From CAYJAY01 sp964370715 (lineage in GTDB: Bacteria > Bacillota > Clostridia > Oscillospirales > Ruminococcaceae), in the NCBI GenBank assembly GCA_964370715.1, contig CAYJKJ010000015.1:3148-67147 (forward strand): a DNA stretch of 64,000 nucleotides, written 5' to 3'. The translations under genes and the position numbers were made by a program. The notes below the pieces were generated by a model. It was not told where the DNA came from. It was given only the letters and a program-made list of their open reading frames with translations, and searched no databases. This document shows, piece by piece, positions 23,977 to 32,275 of the stretch (its first letter is position 1; every line of letters starts with the position of its first letter).

Positions 23977-24120
23977 GTCTTTGCCCAAAGGCAAAGACAA
24001 TTCGGATTTACGCAAAGCTTAAGGGTTTAGAAATACTACGGTTTTTGCGCCGCTAGCGCAAAATGGCGAGCGACCGCTCGACAAGTAGTATTTCCAACGT
24101 CTTTGCCCTTGGGCAAAGAC
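23977..24120. repeat. Single copy of the palindromic repeat family
   Basis: Core 24030-24094 with the same plan as the 12.4-kb array: GAAATACTAC and GTAGTATTTC close it, TTTGCGCC-GCTA-GCGCAAA lies inside, then CGAGC-GACC-GCTCG. Bases differ from the array on both sides of the stems. Flanking palindromes are GTCTTTGCC-CAAA-GGCAAAGAC (23977-23998) and GTCTTTGCCC-TT-GGGCAAAGAC (24099-24120). It ends 3 bp before the NYN gene stop. Confidence 0.8.
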
Positions 24121-24123
24121 AAT

Positions 24124-24828
24124 TTATTTATTTTTTATGTAGGTTAAAGTTGGGGAGGCTTTGTCTCCTCGGCTTTCGATATAAAACCTGTTGGTAGAAC
24201 GGATTAAGTTGGTTAGCGTTTTGTGTCCGAAGTTTCTAACGTCGAAATCGGGGTTGATGTTTTTAAGATATGTCCCTACTTTTCCTAAAAATACAAAGCC
24301 GTCGTCGTCGCAGTTTTGGTCGCTGTATTTAACGATGTTGTCTATCAAGCTGTTAAACTCGGGGCTGTTTTTAGAAAGAGCCTCTTCGTTGCTTATAACC
24401 TCGAGATATTTAAACGATTCGCAAGCTGTAATAAAAGGTTTTGGGGTTTTCTTTTCCCCCATTCCGATAACAAACATCCCGGATTCACGAAGCCTTGAAG
24501 CCAGCCTTGTGAAATCGCTGTCGGAACTGACGATGCAAAAAGCCGAAACGCTTTCGGAATAAAGAATATCCATGGCATCTATTATGAGCGCAGAATCGGT
24601 TGAGTTTTTGCCGCTTGTATAAGAATATTGTTGGATAGGGGTGATGGAGAAATCAAGCAACACCGTTTTCCAAGCTTGCATCTTTGGAGTTGTCCAGTTG
24701 CCGTAGATTCGTTTAATCGTGACCTTAGTTTCGGGGTATGTTGAAAGCTCTTTGAAGATATGGTTTATATATTTATCCGAAACGTTTTCGGCATCTATTA
24801 AAAGAGCCATTTTGTTTGTGTCTTGCAT
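24124..24828 (-). CDS. NYN-domain ribonuclease-like protein with OST-HTH domain
   Basis: 234 residues. The N-terminal NYN (PIN-like) domain shows the acidic residues expected of the active site: LLIDAEN (Asp12), NSTDSALIIDAMD and SSDSDFTRLA. The C-terminal part (about 160-230) with GFVFLGKVGTYLKNINPDFDVRNFG matches an OST-HTH/LOTUS RNA-binding domain. Such LabA-like proteins are predicted RNases. ATG follows the gatD stop directly (TAG-ATG), so it is translationally coupled to the murT-gatD operon. Confidence 0.88.
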   Translation of the reverse strand: MQDTNKMALLIDAENVSDKYINHIFKELSTYPETKVTIKRIYGNWTTPKMQAWKTVLLDFSITPIQQYSYTSGKNSTDSALIIDAMDILYSESVSAFCIVSSDSDFTRLASRLRESGMFVIGMGEKKTPKPFITACESFKYLEVISNEEALSKNSPEFNSLIDNIVKYSDQNCDDDGFVFLGKVGTYLKNINPDFDVRNFGHKTLTNLIRSTNRFYIESRGDKASPTLTYIKNK

Positions 24829-25551
24829 CTAGCTTTTTCCTTTCGTCTTTATGTCATTGCGAACGATATCAACAGCGTTTCGATAACCCGTTTCGGCAAC
24901 CGAAAACCAATCCGATTGAACCGGTTCAAATGTGTTGTCGATACGGTGTGCGAAATAATCAAGCAAAAGCGGATTTCGAACCAAAAGCGACCCCGAAAGC
25001 TGTGTTGCATAAAGCGAGCCTTTGATAGCTCCCTCGGTTGACATATGTTGTTTTGCGGAACTGCTTTCTACGGTGAACAAAGGCTTCTCGTTACAGATAA
25101 CCTTATACGATGAATTTATAACACCGACTGCCGGATAGTTAAAAATCTCGGAACGCATCACATATTCGCTATAGTTTCTTGTTGGAATTTGCTTAACGTG
25201 TATGTCTAAAAACCCCAGACCTTCGTATTGGTTGTCGGATAAATCGACGATAGATTGGCTAAAAAGCGCAAACGAGTTCCCCGTGCAAAGTAGAGGCTTT
25301 TTGTTGTCGAGAAATGTTTTTAAATCGTCTTTAAAGCGACGAATATCTTTGAGCGCGGCGATCAAGCTTTTTTCGGTTCCGGCTCCGATATAAATAAAAT
25401 CAGCATCGCTAAGTTCGGTGTATTCTTCAACCGAAATCTGTTGGATTTCAAGGGTTTTGCCAACATCTTCAAAACGTTTTTGCAAAACCAACATATTAGC
25501 ATAGTCGCCGTATAGGTTTAAAAGATCGTGGTATAAATAAATAGCTTTCAT
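24829..25551 (-). CDS. gatD: GatD-like glutamine amidotransferase of lipid II amidation
   Basis: 240 residues, CobB/CobQ-type amidotransferase. With MurT it amidates the alpha-carboxyl of D-Glu in lipid II. The presumed nucleophile is Cys89 in LLCTGNSFAL, which replaces the usual C-G-G-Y-Q block. In the C-terminal QLSGSLLVRNP, where relatives typically read Y-L-H-G-x-L-L, the His position is Ser186. The gene follows the murT stop directly (TAG-ATG). Assignment rests on the pairing with murT; the active site is divergent. Confidence 0.82.
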   Translation of the reverse strand: MKAIYLYHDLLNLYGDYANMLVLQKRFEDVGKTLEIQQISVEEYTELSDADFIYIGAGTEKSLIAALKDIRRFKDDLKTFLDNKKPLLCTGNSFALFSQSIVDLSDNQYEGLGFLDIHVKQIPTRNYSEYVMRSEIFNYPAVGVINSSYKVICNEKPLFTVESSSAKQHMSTEGAIKGSLYATQLSGSLLVRNPLLLDYFAHRIDNTFEPVQSDWFSVAETGYRNAVDIVRNDIKTKGKS

Positions 25552-26889
25552 CTAGTTTTTACCCTCCGAAACAAGCTTAACCCTGTTGTTGAATTTGGGC
25601 ATATCGGTGAAACAAGTAAGAACATAGATATCCCCTAAAGCTTCGGAACAAAGCTTAGAAAAAGCTTTGTCGATGTTGGTGTCATAAAAAATTCTGTCGG
25701 TATCAATTCCGGCGATAACAAGCCTTAAAACAACGTCGTTTGCAAATTTTCCTGAAACAAAAATCTTTTTAATTCTTTCATCTTTAAGCAGTTCAAAATC
25801 GATATCCCATAACCACGACATATCGTTTGCTATATATTTTCGGCTTAGAAGATCAACAAGCAAGAACAGGGAAATTTCGCTAGCTTCGCTCGAAAGAAGG
25901 GCGGAGATAGATTGGTTATAAGACATTGAATTTTCGTGTTTACTCAACAGTGAAACACATTTATGCCCGCCAACAAATCTGCTTTCGATTCGCTTCCCTT
26001 TGAGAAGATATCCGCCAAGAGCGTTTGCGGCTTCTGCCGGAGGGATATCTAGAAATTCAACCGCAACGGTAAATGCCGCAGAGATGTTATACCCAAACAT
26101 TCCACTTATAATCTGCGGTTTTATTCGGAACTCATCATCAACAACAAAGTTTCCGTTATCGATTGCGGTTACTGCATGGTCAAGGGTTGGATGGGAAAAA
26201 CCGCACGAAATACAGCTATAGCTCCCAAGATGGTTATGAACTACATAGCTGTATGAAAGACGTTGTTTACAAATAGGGCAAAACGCTCCGTCGAAATATG
26301 CGTGGATAGCGTCTTTTTGTTCCGACAAAGCCTCGCTTTTAATGCCAAAATATATGTTGTTGTCTCGCCCATGTCCAAACGAAGCGACAAGAGGATCATC
26401 GGCGTTTAGTATTAAAACAGAATCTTTTGGTAGACCTTTTTTGAGTTCACCAAAAACAAATTCAGAATGTCCGTTTCTCGTTAGCTGGTCACGGTTGAGG
26501 TTAAGAACGACGATAGCGTCGGGGGAAAACTCCGCAAAACTATACTGGCTGTAGCGTTCGTCGCTTTCCAAAATAACGATGTCTGCCATAACTTCGCCGT
26601 TGAGGTTGCAGTTTTTTAAAAGCACCGTCGCAACACCTTCGATCTGGTTGCTTCCTTGTCGGTTGCTAATAACGGTTTTTCCGGTAGATTTTGCAACTTC
26701 ACAGATAAGCTCGACTGTGCTCGTTTTGCCGTTAGACCCCGTTACAGCGATAACGGTTTCGGGCAATTTTATCACCGAAAGTATCGAAGGATAAAGTTTT
26801 AATGCAATTCCACCCGGGAAACTGCTGCCTTTTCCAAGTTTTTCAAGCAAAAACGAAAGAATTTTACAAATTAATATTGTTATTTTCAA
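25552..26889 (-). CDS. murT: MurT, lipid II isoglutaminyl synthase subunit
   Basis: 445 residues, Mur-ligase fold. VTGSNGKTSTVE is the ATP-binding P-loop; ESDERY and NLNRDQLTRNG follow the Mur pattern; the inserted zinc ribbon CPICKQ...CISC is diagnostic of MurT. It activates the D-Glu carboxyl of lipid II with ATP; GatD supplies ammonia. TTG 26889 is the start, with GGAG at 7 nt. First gene of the murT-gatD-NYN operon. Confidence 0.92.
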   Translation of the reverse strand: MKITILICKILSFLLEKLGKGSSFPGGIALKLYPSILSVIKLPETVIAVTGSNGKTSTVELICEVAKSTGKTVISNRQGSNQIEGVATVLLKNCNLNGEVMADIVILESDERYSQYSFAEFSPDAIVVLNLNRDQLTRNGHSEFVFGELKKGLPKDSVLILNADDPLVASFGHGRDNNIYFGIKSEALSEQKDAIHAYFDGAFCPICKQRLSYSYVVHNHLGSYSCISCGFSHPTLDHAVTAIDNGNFVVDDEFRIKPQIISGMFGYNISAAFTVAVEFLDIPPAEAANALGGYLLKGKRIESRFVGGHKCVSLLSKHENSMSYNQSISALLSSEASEISLFLLVDLLSRKYIANDMSWLWDIDFELLKDERIKKIFVSGKFANDVVLRLVIAGIDTDRIFYDTNIDKAFSKLCSEALGDIYVLTCFTDMPKFNNRVKLVSEGKN

Positions 26890-27089
26890 ATTTAAACTCC
26901 ATAATAGTAGTTAATCAAAAGTTTGAGCCGAAAAAAAGAATGGTCTAAACGATATTTGCTAAACAAAAAACGACCCAAAGTTTTAAGATTAGTGTAAAAT
27001 CATGATTTAAAAAATATAGTATCTCAATAATAATAACAGAACTGACTGTTTATTACAACAAATTATAGCGTTTTAGTTAGGAGAATTTT

Positions 27090-28433
27090 ATGAATTTATG
27101 TTTACCACCGCATATCACTGAAATTTTCGACATTTTGAACAAAAACAACTTTGAAATTTATATAGTTGGAGGGGCGCTGCGAGATATTATTTTGGGAAAA
27201 AAAGTTTCTGACTATGATTTTGCAACCAATGCATTGCCGGAACAGCTCGAAAAAATATTTTTTGATAGAAAAATTTTAGATGTTGGTCGAAAATTTTTGT
27301 GCCTTGCGGTTGAAACACAAAACGGATTTGTTGAGATAACAACTTTTAGAGAGGAAACGGAATATAAAGATTTAAGAAAACCCGAAAAATTAAATCCTGC
27401 AACGTCGCTGTTAAAGGATCTTTCGAGAAGAGACTTCACGATAAATGCTATAGCCTATAACCCAAATACGGGAATCGTTGATCCGTTTTTGGGGCAAATT
27501 GATATCGAAAACAAAGTTATAAAAGCGGTGGGTTGCGCTAGCGAAAGGTTTTCGGAGGATGCGCTGAGAATTTTAAGGGCGCTAAGGTTTAGCGCTGTGC
27601 TTGGTTTTTCGATAGAGCAAAAGACTTTTGAAGCGGCTTTAAACTGCAAAGATAATGTTCGGCAGCTTTCAAGCGAGCGGATTAAATCGGAACTTGAAAA
27701 GTTTATAGTGGCAAAAGATGCCGGAAGATATCTTTTGGAACAAAAAGAGATATGGTTTGAAGTTATCCCGGAACTCAGAGTTTGCGATGGTTTTGACCAA
27801 CATAGCGACAACCATTGCTTTGATGTTCTTTCCCATATAGCGGCGGCGATAGATGCCGTTGAACCAAAGCTTAATTTAAGGCTTGCCGCCCTGTTTCATG
27901 ACATCGCAAAACCTTGTTGCATGACGATAAACGAGCGCAACCAAGGGAGATTTTATGGGCATATGGAAAAAAGCGCAGAAGTGGCAAAACAGGTTTTAAC
28001 AAGGCTTAGGTTTGACAAAAAGCTTATAAAAAATGTTTGCGAATTAATTTCGCTACATAACCTTTCAAAGAGAGACTGCGATATATACGCCAAGACCTGG
28101 ATAATGAAAAGTTCAAGAGAGGATGTTTTGGATCTTGTTGAACTAATAAGGGCGGATTGCGTAGCCCATGCTCCGGGATACCACGACAGGCTTGAAACGC
28201 TTTCGGGGCTTAAGAAAAGGATAGAGGCTATGCTGGACGGGGACTACTGCTTTTTCAAAAACGAACTTAACATCGACGGCAACGATATAATGGCGATAGG
28301 GGTGGAAGCTGGATGCGATATCGAAAAGATAAAGGAATGCCTTTTGCAACAAGTTGCGTTTGAGCAACTTGAAAACGAAAAATCTGTTTTAATTGAAAAG
28401 GCTAGACATATCGTTAATATGCAGATGTTTTGA
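27090..28433 (+). CDS. cca: CCA tRNA nucleotidyltransferase
   Basis: 447 residues. Adds or repairs the 3' CCA of tRNAs. N-terminal polymerase-beta-type domain: GGALRDIILG, SDYDFATNA (metal-binding D-x-D), RRDFTINAIAYNP, RILRALRFS. A C-terminal HD domain with LAALFHDIAKP is present, as in many Firmicutes enzymes. ATG after TTAGGAG. Divergent from murT with a 200-bp gap. Confidence 0.95.
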   Translation: MNLCLPPHITEIFDILNKNNFEIYIVGGALRDIILGKKVSDYDFATNALPEQLEKIFFDRKILDVGRKFLCLAVETQNGFVEITTFREETEYKDLRKPEKLNPATSLLKDLSRRDFTINAIAYNPNTGIVDPFLGQIDIENKVIKAVGCASERFSEDALRILRALRFSAVLGFSIEQKTFEAALNCKDNVRQLSSERIKSELEKFIVAKDAGRYLLEQKEIWFEVIPELRVCDGFDQHSDNHCFDVLSHIAAAIDAVEPKLNLRLAALFHDIAKPCCMTINERNQGRFYGHMEKSAEVAKQVLTRLRFDKKLIKNVCELISLHNLSKRDCDIYAKTWIMKSSREDVLDLVELIRADCVAHAPGYHDRLETLSGLKKRIEAMLDGDYCFFKNELNIDGNDIMAIGVEAGCDIEKIKECLLQQVAFEQLENEKSVLIEKARHIVNMQMF

Positions 28434-28554
28434 GGGTAAAATATAAATAAATTGTTTGTGTCTACAAAAATACAGCAACGGATTATTTTGATTTGTGTTT
28501 TTCACGCATAAATGGTAAACTTATAAAGTATTATTTTAAATAACTTGGGGTTTT

Positions 28555-30294
28555 ATGCGTGAAGCTTTAAGAAAGATAACCGAATATATTGATCTCCGCT
28601 GTACTGCCGATGCTGTATGGCGTGTTTTGGTTGACAAAGAAAGCTATGGCGAATGGTATGAGCTAAACGGAAGATCGACGCTTCGAGATGTCGAACCCGA
28701 GTTTTGCGAGGGTGGGCGACTAGTCTTTTCCGACAGCAGTGTGTCTAACAAGATTATAACGACCTGTAGAAAAGGAAAAGAGTTGTCGTTTGGGGATAAT
28801 CTTTCAAGCGAAACATACACCATCGAAGAAACTCAAAGGGGTTCAAGGCTTTCGCTAACGGTTGAGATATATGATAACGACATAATAAACTGTGCTGAAA
28901 TAAAGCTAAACCTTGCATCACAACTCAGGTTGATAAAGCTTTTAGCATATGACAGAAGCGAACAACTTTTTGATAGTTCAAACAAAAAAAGAGAACGCAA
29001 AAGAATTCATGCAGTAACAAATCTATTGTCGGTTGTTTTTAAAGGATATAAAACCGCCGAATTCTATGAAGTTGGACATTCTTTAAACCGAGGTATAAAC
29101 AGCGATGAGGTAGCCCCTAATAGTTGGCAGACCGCAATTGGTGGTTTTCTTGCTCTTATGCTTGTTATAACGCTGTATTATGTAACCGACATTGAAAAAC
29201 CAAGCGTTGTTGTTTCATCGGGTCTTTCGATATACCAAAGCGAGCTTGTTTCAAAACAAACGGCGGATCTTATTGGGTTTGATGAATTGAAGCTTGCTTT
29301 TGAAAAAGAATTAAGTTGCGTTGGTTTGCCGCTTTATGATAATGTTTATAGCTATTCTTCGGTAGAACAGTTTGGCGAAAATCCTTCGATACAGTTTCTA
29401 GCTCAATACGACACCCACAGCATTATGAGAAGATATGGAGTTATTAATAATCGGCAGATTAATCTTTCCTATAGAGGCGAGATTGTCGATTTTTGCAAAG
29501 TTATAAACCCCGATATGACATATCAAGAGATTGAACGTATTGTAGGACAAGACATTTCGGCTTTCGAGGTAGACAAAAACGGAACATCGAGATATTTTTT
29601 CGGAAAGCTTGACACAAGGCGAGATCTTTTTGATAGATACAACTACGCTGAACTCGTTGTGACAACCAACAACATCAACGACACAGTTACCTGCGAATTC
29701 TATTCAACGCCAGTCCTTTCATCGGAACTTCCGATAGACCAATTAACAACGAGCCTTGAACGTCAGTTTTCGGAAGAAAGGGAATATGAAGCGGCTAAAC
29801 TTTATGGCGACAGGGTTGTTTTGTTGCTAGGTCTTTATAAAGCTGAAGCCGAGGTTGTTCTTTCATCTCAAGGGGTTGAAACAGCTGAAAACGAGTTTGA
29901 TTATTTTGCCGGACCACCTTATGAAGATGACGAATCACAAGGCTATTTATATAAAATCACATATGATGAAGCAAGAGCATTAGAGGTGTTGTTTATAAAC
30001 AACAAGCTTTTAACTCTTGCAAGAGACACGTTGTCCGAATCGTTGACCGAGGAACTAGCGGTTGGGATGTCGGTAAATGCCGTTGAACAAAGAATGGGAG
30101 TAGTTCCTACCGCTATATATGCTAGTAATGAATCGATAGTTTGTGTATACGGTTTAACGGGAGCGATTGAACAACAAGGAGGGGCTTTTGAAACTATCGA
30201 CCAACTAAAACAAACAGCTCCGATTGTCATAACGTTTGAATCAGACAAGATGACGGTTACCGAAATTTTAATCAATCAATCAGAAGAGGCTTAA
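28555..30294 (+). CDS. SRPBCC domain - membrane helix - extracellular repeat protein A
   Basis: 579 residues. Residues 1-130 read like an SRPBCC (START/Bet v1-type) ligand-binding domain (IDLRCTADAVWRVLVDKESYGEWYE, later GSRLSLTVEIYDND). A basic stretch (KKRERKR, about 144-150) and one membrane helix (192-211) follow, then about 365 extracellular residues containing repeated units of the form 'M-(T/S)-x-x-x-(V/I)-E-x-x-(V/M)-G ... Y-x-(F/Y)-G', as in MTYQEIERIVG and MSVNAVEQRMG. The units recall the BLIP/SmpA-type fold. An operon partner of similar layout starts 6 bp downstream. Function unknown; inside-out signalling is speculation. Confidence 0.7.
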   Translation: MREALRKITEYIDLRCTADAVWRVLVDKESYGEWYELNGRSTLRDVEPEFCEGGRLVFSDSSVSNKIITTCRKGKELSFGDNLSSETYTIEETQRGSRLSLTVEIYDNDIINCAEIKLNLASQLRLIKLLAYDRSEQLFDSSNKKRERKRIHAVTNLLSVVFKGYKTAEFYEVGHSLNRGINSDEVAPNSWQTAIGGFLALMLVITLYYVTDIEKPSVVVSSGLSIYQSELVSKQTADLIGFDELKLAFEKELSCVGLPLYDNVYSYSSVEQFGENPSIQFLAQYDTHSIMRRYGVINNRQINLSYRGEIVDFCKVINPDMTYQEIERIVGQDISAFEVDKNGTSRYFFGKLDTRRDLFDRYNYAELVVTTNNINDTVTCEFYSTPVLSSELPIDQLTTSLERQFSEEREYEAAKLYGDRVVLLLGLYKAEAEVVLSSQGVETAENEFDYFAGPPYEDDESQGYLYKITYDEARALEVLFINNKLLTLARDTLSESLTEELAVGMSVNAVEQRMGVVPTAIYASNESIVCVYGLTGAIEQQGGAFETIDQLKQTAPIVITFESDKMTVTEILINQSEEA

Positions 30295-30300
30295 TTATTA

Positions 30301-32241
30301 ATGGAAAATAAGACTTGTCAAATAACCGTTCATATCAATGCGGCAAGGGATGATGTTTGGGAAATTCTTTCGTCGCCCGCCGAGATGGCAAGCTTGATAG
30401 GAACAGAGATAAAAACAAAATTCAAATATTTCGGCGATATCGTAAACGGCCAACTGGGCGCTCTTGACAGAGTGTTTGAAGTTAGGCTTAAACCGTATGA
30501 TATCGAGATCTATGACGACAATATACGTGTCGGTTTTCGAGTTACCCACAACCCGGACTACACCTGCGAGGTCATGGCGGTTGCTATCTGTAAAGACGAA
30601 ACCGATGCTACCAACGCTGAACAGATTTTGCCCGAAATTATCAGAAGAATAAAGGTTACGAGCGAACCTTATAAACCGGAACCCGAACCTATTGAACCGT
30701 TGGAAACCGGCGAGGATTCGACATATAAACCGATTAAATATAAAGCGGCGCCAACGGTAGAGATAAAACCCGAAAAGCCGATTATCGTTGAACAACTAGA
30801 ACAAGAGCAAACTCGTTTTCAAAAGGTAATTATGCCTATTGCGGCGTCGGTTTCGACAATAGCGTTTTTAGTTGGCGTGTTTTTTGTTTTCTCGATGTAT
30901 TTCCCGTCAAGCGAAGCGGCGCTAGATGTCGAAGGCGTGAGCGAATACGTTTCGTTTGAGAATATGGGAACGATAAAGCTGGGCGACACAAGGCAGACGG
31001 TCGAGGCGCTTTTTAACACAAGCGGAGAGGTAACCGACAACGGCACGGTATATAAAAGCGAACAGCTTCTGCCAACAGGTTTAAGCTCGTATCAAACAGC
31101 GATAAACTATGACGCCGGCGGTATTGTCAACAGAATTGAATATATAAACACGGTGAATTCTTCCGCTATAGAAGCTTTAGCTATTCAACCGGCAGACATT
31201 CTGCCAGAGATGTCGATATTTGATATTTCAACGGCGATGGGGTCTCCGATATCGTTGTATCGAAACTACTATGACTTGAACGGAAACGAGATAGTTGAAG
31301 CGCACTTTGGTTTTTCCGATCCTTTCGCAACGTTTAGCGATAGTTTTGTTGGGGAATATGCCGTTTATATCAACCGAACAACGGGAGAGATTAAAAGGGA
31401 ACAACTAGAGGAATATGAAGGATATGATCCATTGTTGATCTCAACCCTTGAAGGCCACCCCGCAAGTAACCAATATTCAAGCTATGATGATTTTATAAAA
31501 GATAAATTCATAACCGAAAAAGCGATGTTCCTTTCAAACGACTATAGCAAAGGGGATATCGAAGCGGTTTTTGATGCAACGCTTGATATTTACAGCACAG
31601 TTGGGAACAATCTTTTATACAACGTTAATTCCGCCGCCGGGAATATGATTGCCAACAACTTCCGAGATGCCGGCAACTATAAACTAACCGTTATCCTTGA
31701 TGAAAACGGAATGTTTAATCTAGGTTCTTTCACAAACGTTAAACTAATGAGCGTTGAAAATGCCCTTTCGGGAACGATGTTTAGGCGAATAACGAGAGAT
31801 ATGTCGTATAACGAGATAGCTTATATGGTGCCTATTCTTCCGACTTCGGTTATATTTGATGCAAACAGCATAACATATTGTTATGGAAAGTATCTTAACA
31901 GAAGCGAAGTTGACCAACAGTATGAAGTTATCGTTAAATATGATAAAAAGACGATGATAGCACAAAATGTTTATATAAATGCCGAACTCCAAGACGGAGG
32001 AACAAGCGGCATGGCGGTTGTTCCGCAACCCGAGCCGACAGGCGAGCCGCTGGGCGAGATGCCTCCATCTGCCGGTGAACAAGTTGAAGCGATGGAACAA
32101 GCCCAACAAGAGGCTGAAGCTGAACAAAACGAAACTCAAGACGGAGAAGCGCAAGGCACAGAAACTCAAGACACAGACACTGAGAACACAGAAACTCAAG
32201 ACGGCGAAACGCAAAACACCGAAACTCAAGATGCCGGATGA
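30301..32241 (+). CDS. SRPBCC domain - membrane helix - extracellular repeat protein B
   Basis: 646 residues, same layout as its upstream neighbour: an SRPBCC-like N-terminus (ITVHINAARDDVWEILSSPAEM), a Pro/Glu-rich linker, one helix (about 178-203, IAFLVGVFFVFSMYF), then extracellular units such as KLGDTRQTVEALFN, SIFDISTAMGSP and MSYNEIAYMVPI...YCYG. The C-terminal 60 residues are low-complexity Gln/Glu/Thr repeats (TETQD). The two proteins are probably ancient paralogues in one operon. Function unknown. Confidence 0.7.
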   Translation: MENKTCQITVHINAARDDVWEILSSPAEMASLIGTEIKTKFKYFGDIVNGQLGALDRVFEVRLKPYDIEIYDDNIRVGFRVTHNPDYTCEVMAVAICKDETDATNAEQILPEIIRRIKVTSEPYKPEPEPIEPLETGEDSTYKPIKYKAAPTVEIKPEKPIIVEQLEQEQTRFQKVIMPIAASVSTIAFLVGVFFVFSMYFPSSEAALDVEGVSEYVSFENMGTIKLGDTRQTVEALFNTSGEVTDNGTVYKSEQLLPTGLSSYQTAINYDAGGIVNRIEYINTVNSSAIEALAIQPADILPEMSIFDISTAMGSPISLYRNYYDLNGNEIVEAHFGFSDPFATFSDSFVGEYAVYINRTTGEIKREQLEEYEGYDPLLISTLEGHPASNQYSSYDDFIKDKFITEKAMFLSNDYSKGDIEAVFDATLDIYSTVGNNLLYNVNSAAGNMIANNFRDAGNYKLTVILDENGMFNLGSFTNVKLMSVENALSGTMFRRITRDMSYNEIAYMVPILPTSVIFDANSITYCYGKYLNRSEVDQQYEVIVKYDKKTMIAQNVYINAELQDGGTSGMAVVPQPEPTGEPLGEMPPSAGEQVEAMEQAQQEAEAEQNETQDGEAQGTETQDTDTENTETQDGETQNTETQDAG

Positions 32242-32275
32242 TTTTAAAACAGCATGACCGGGGGGAAGATTAAAG

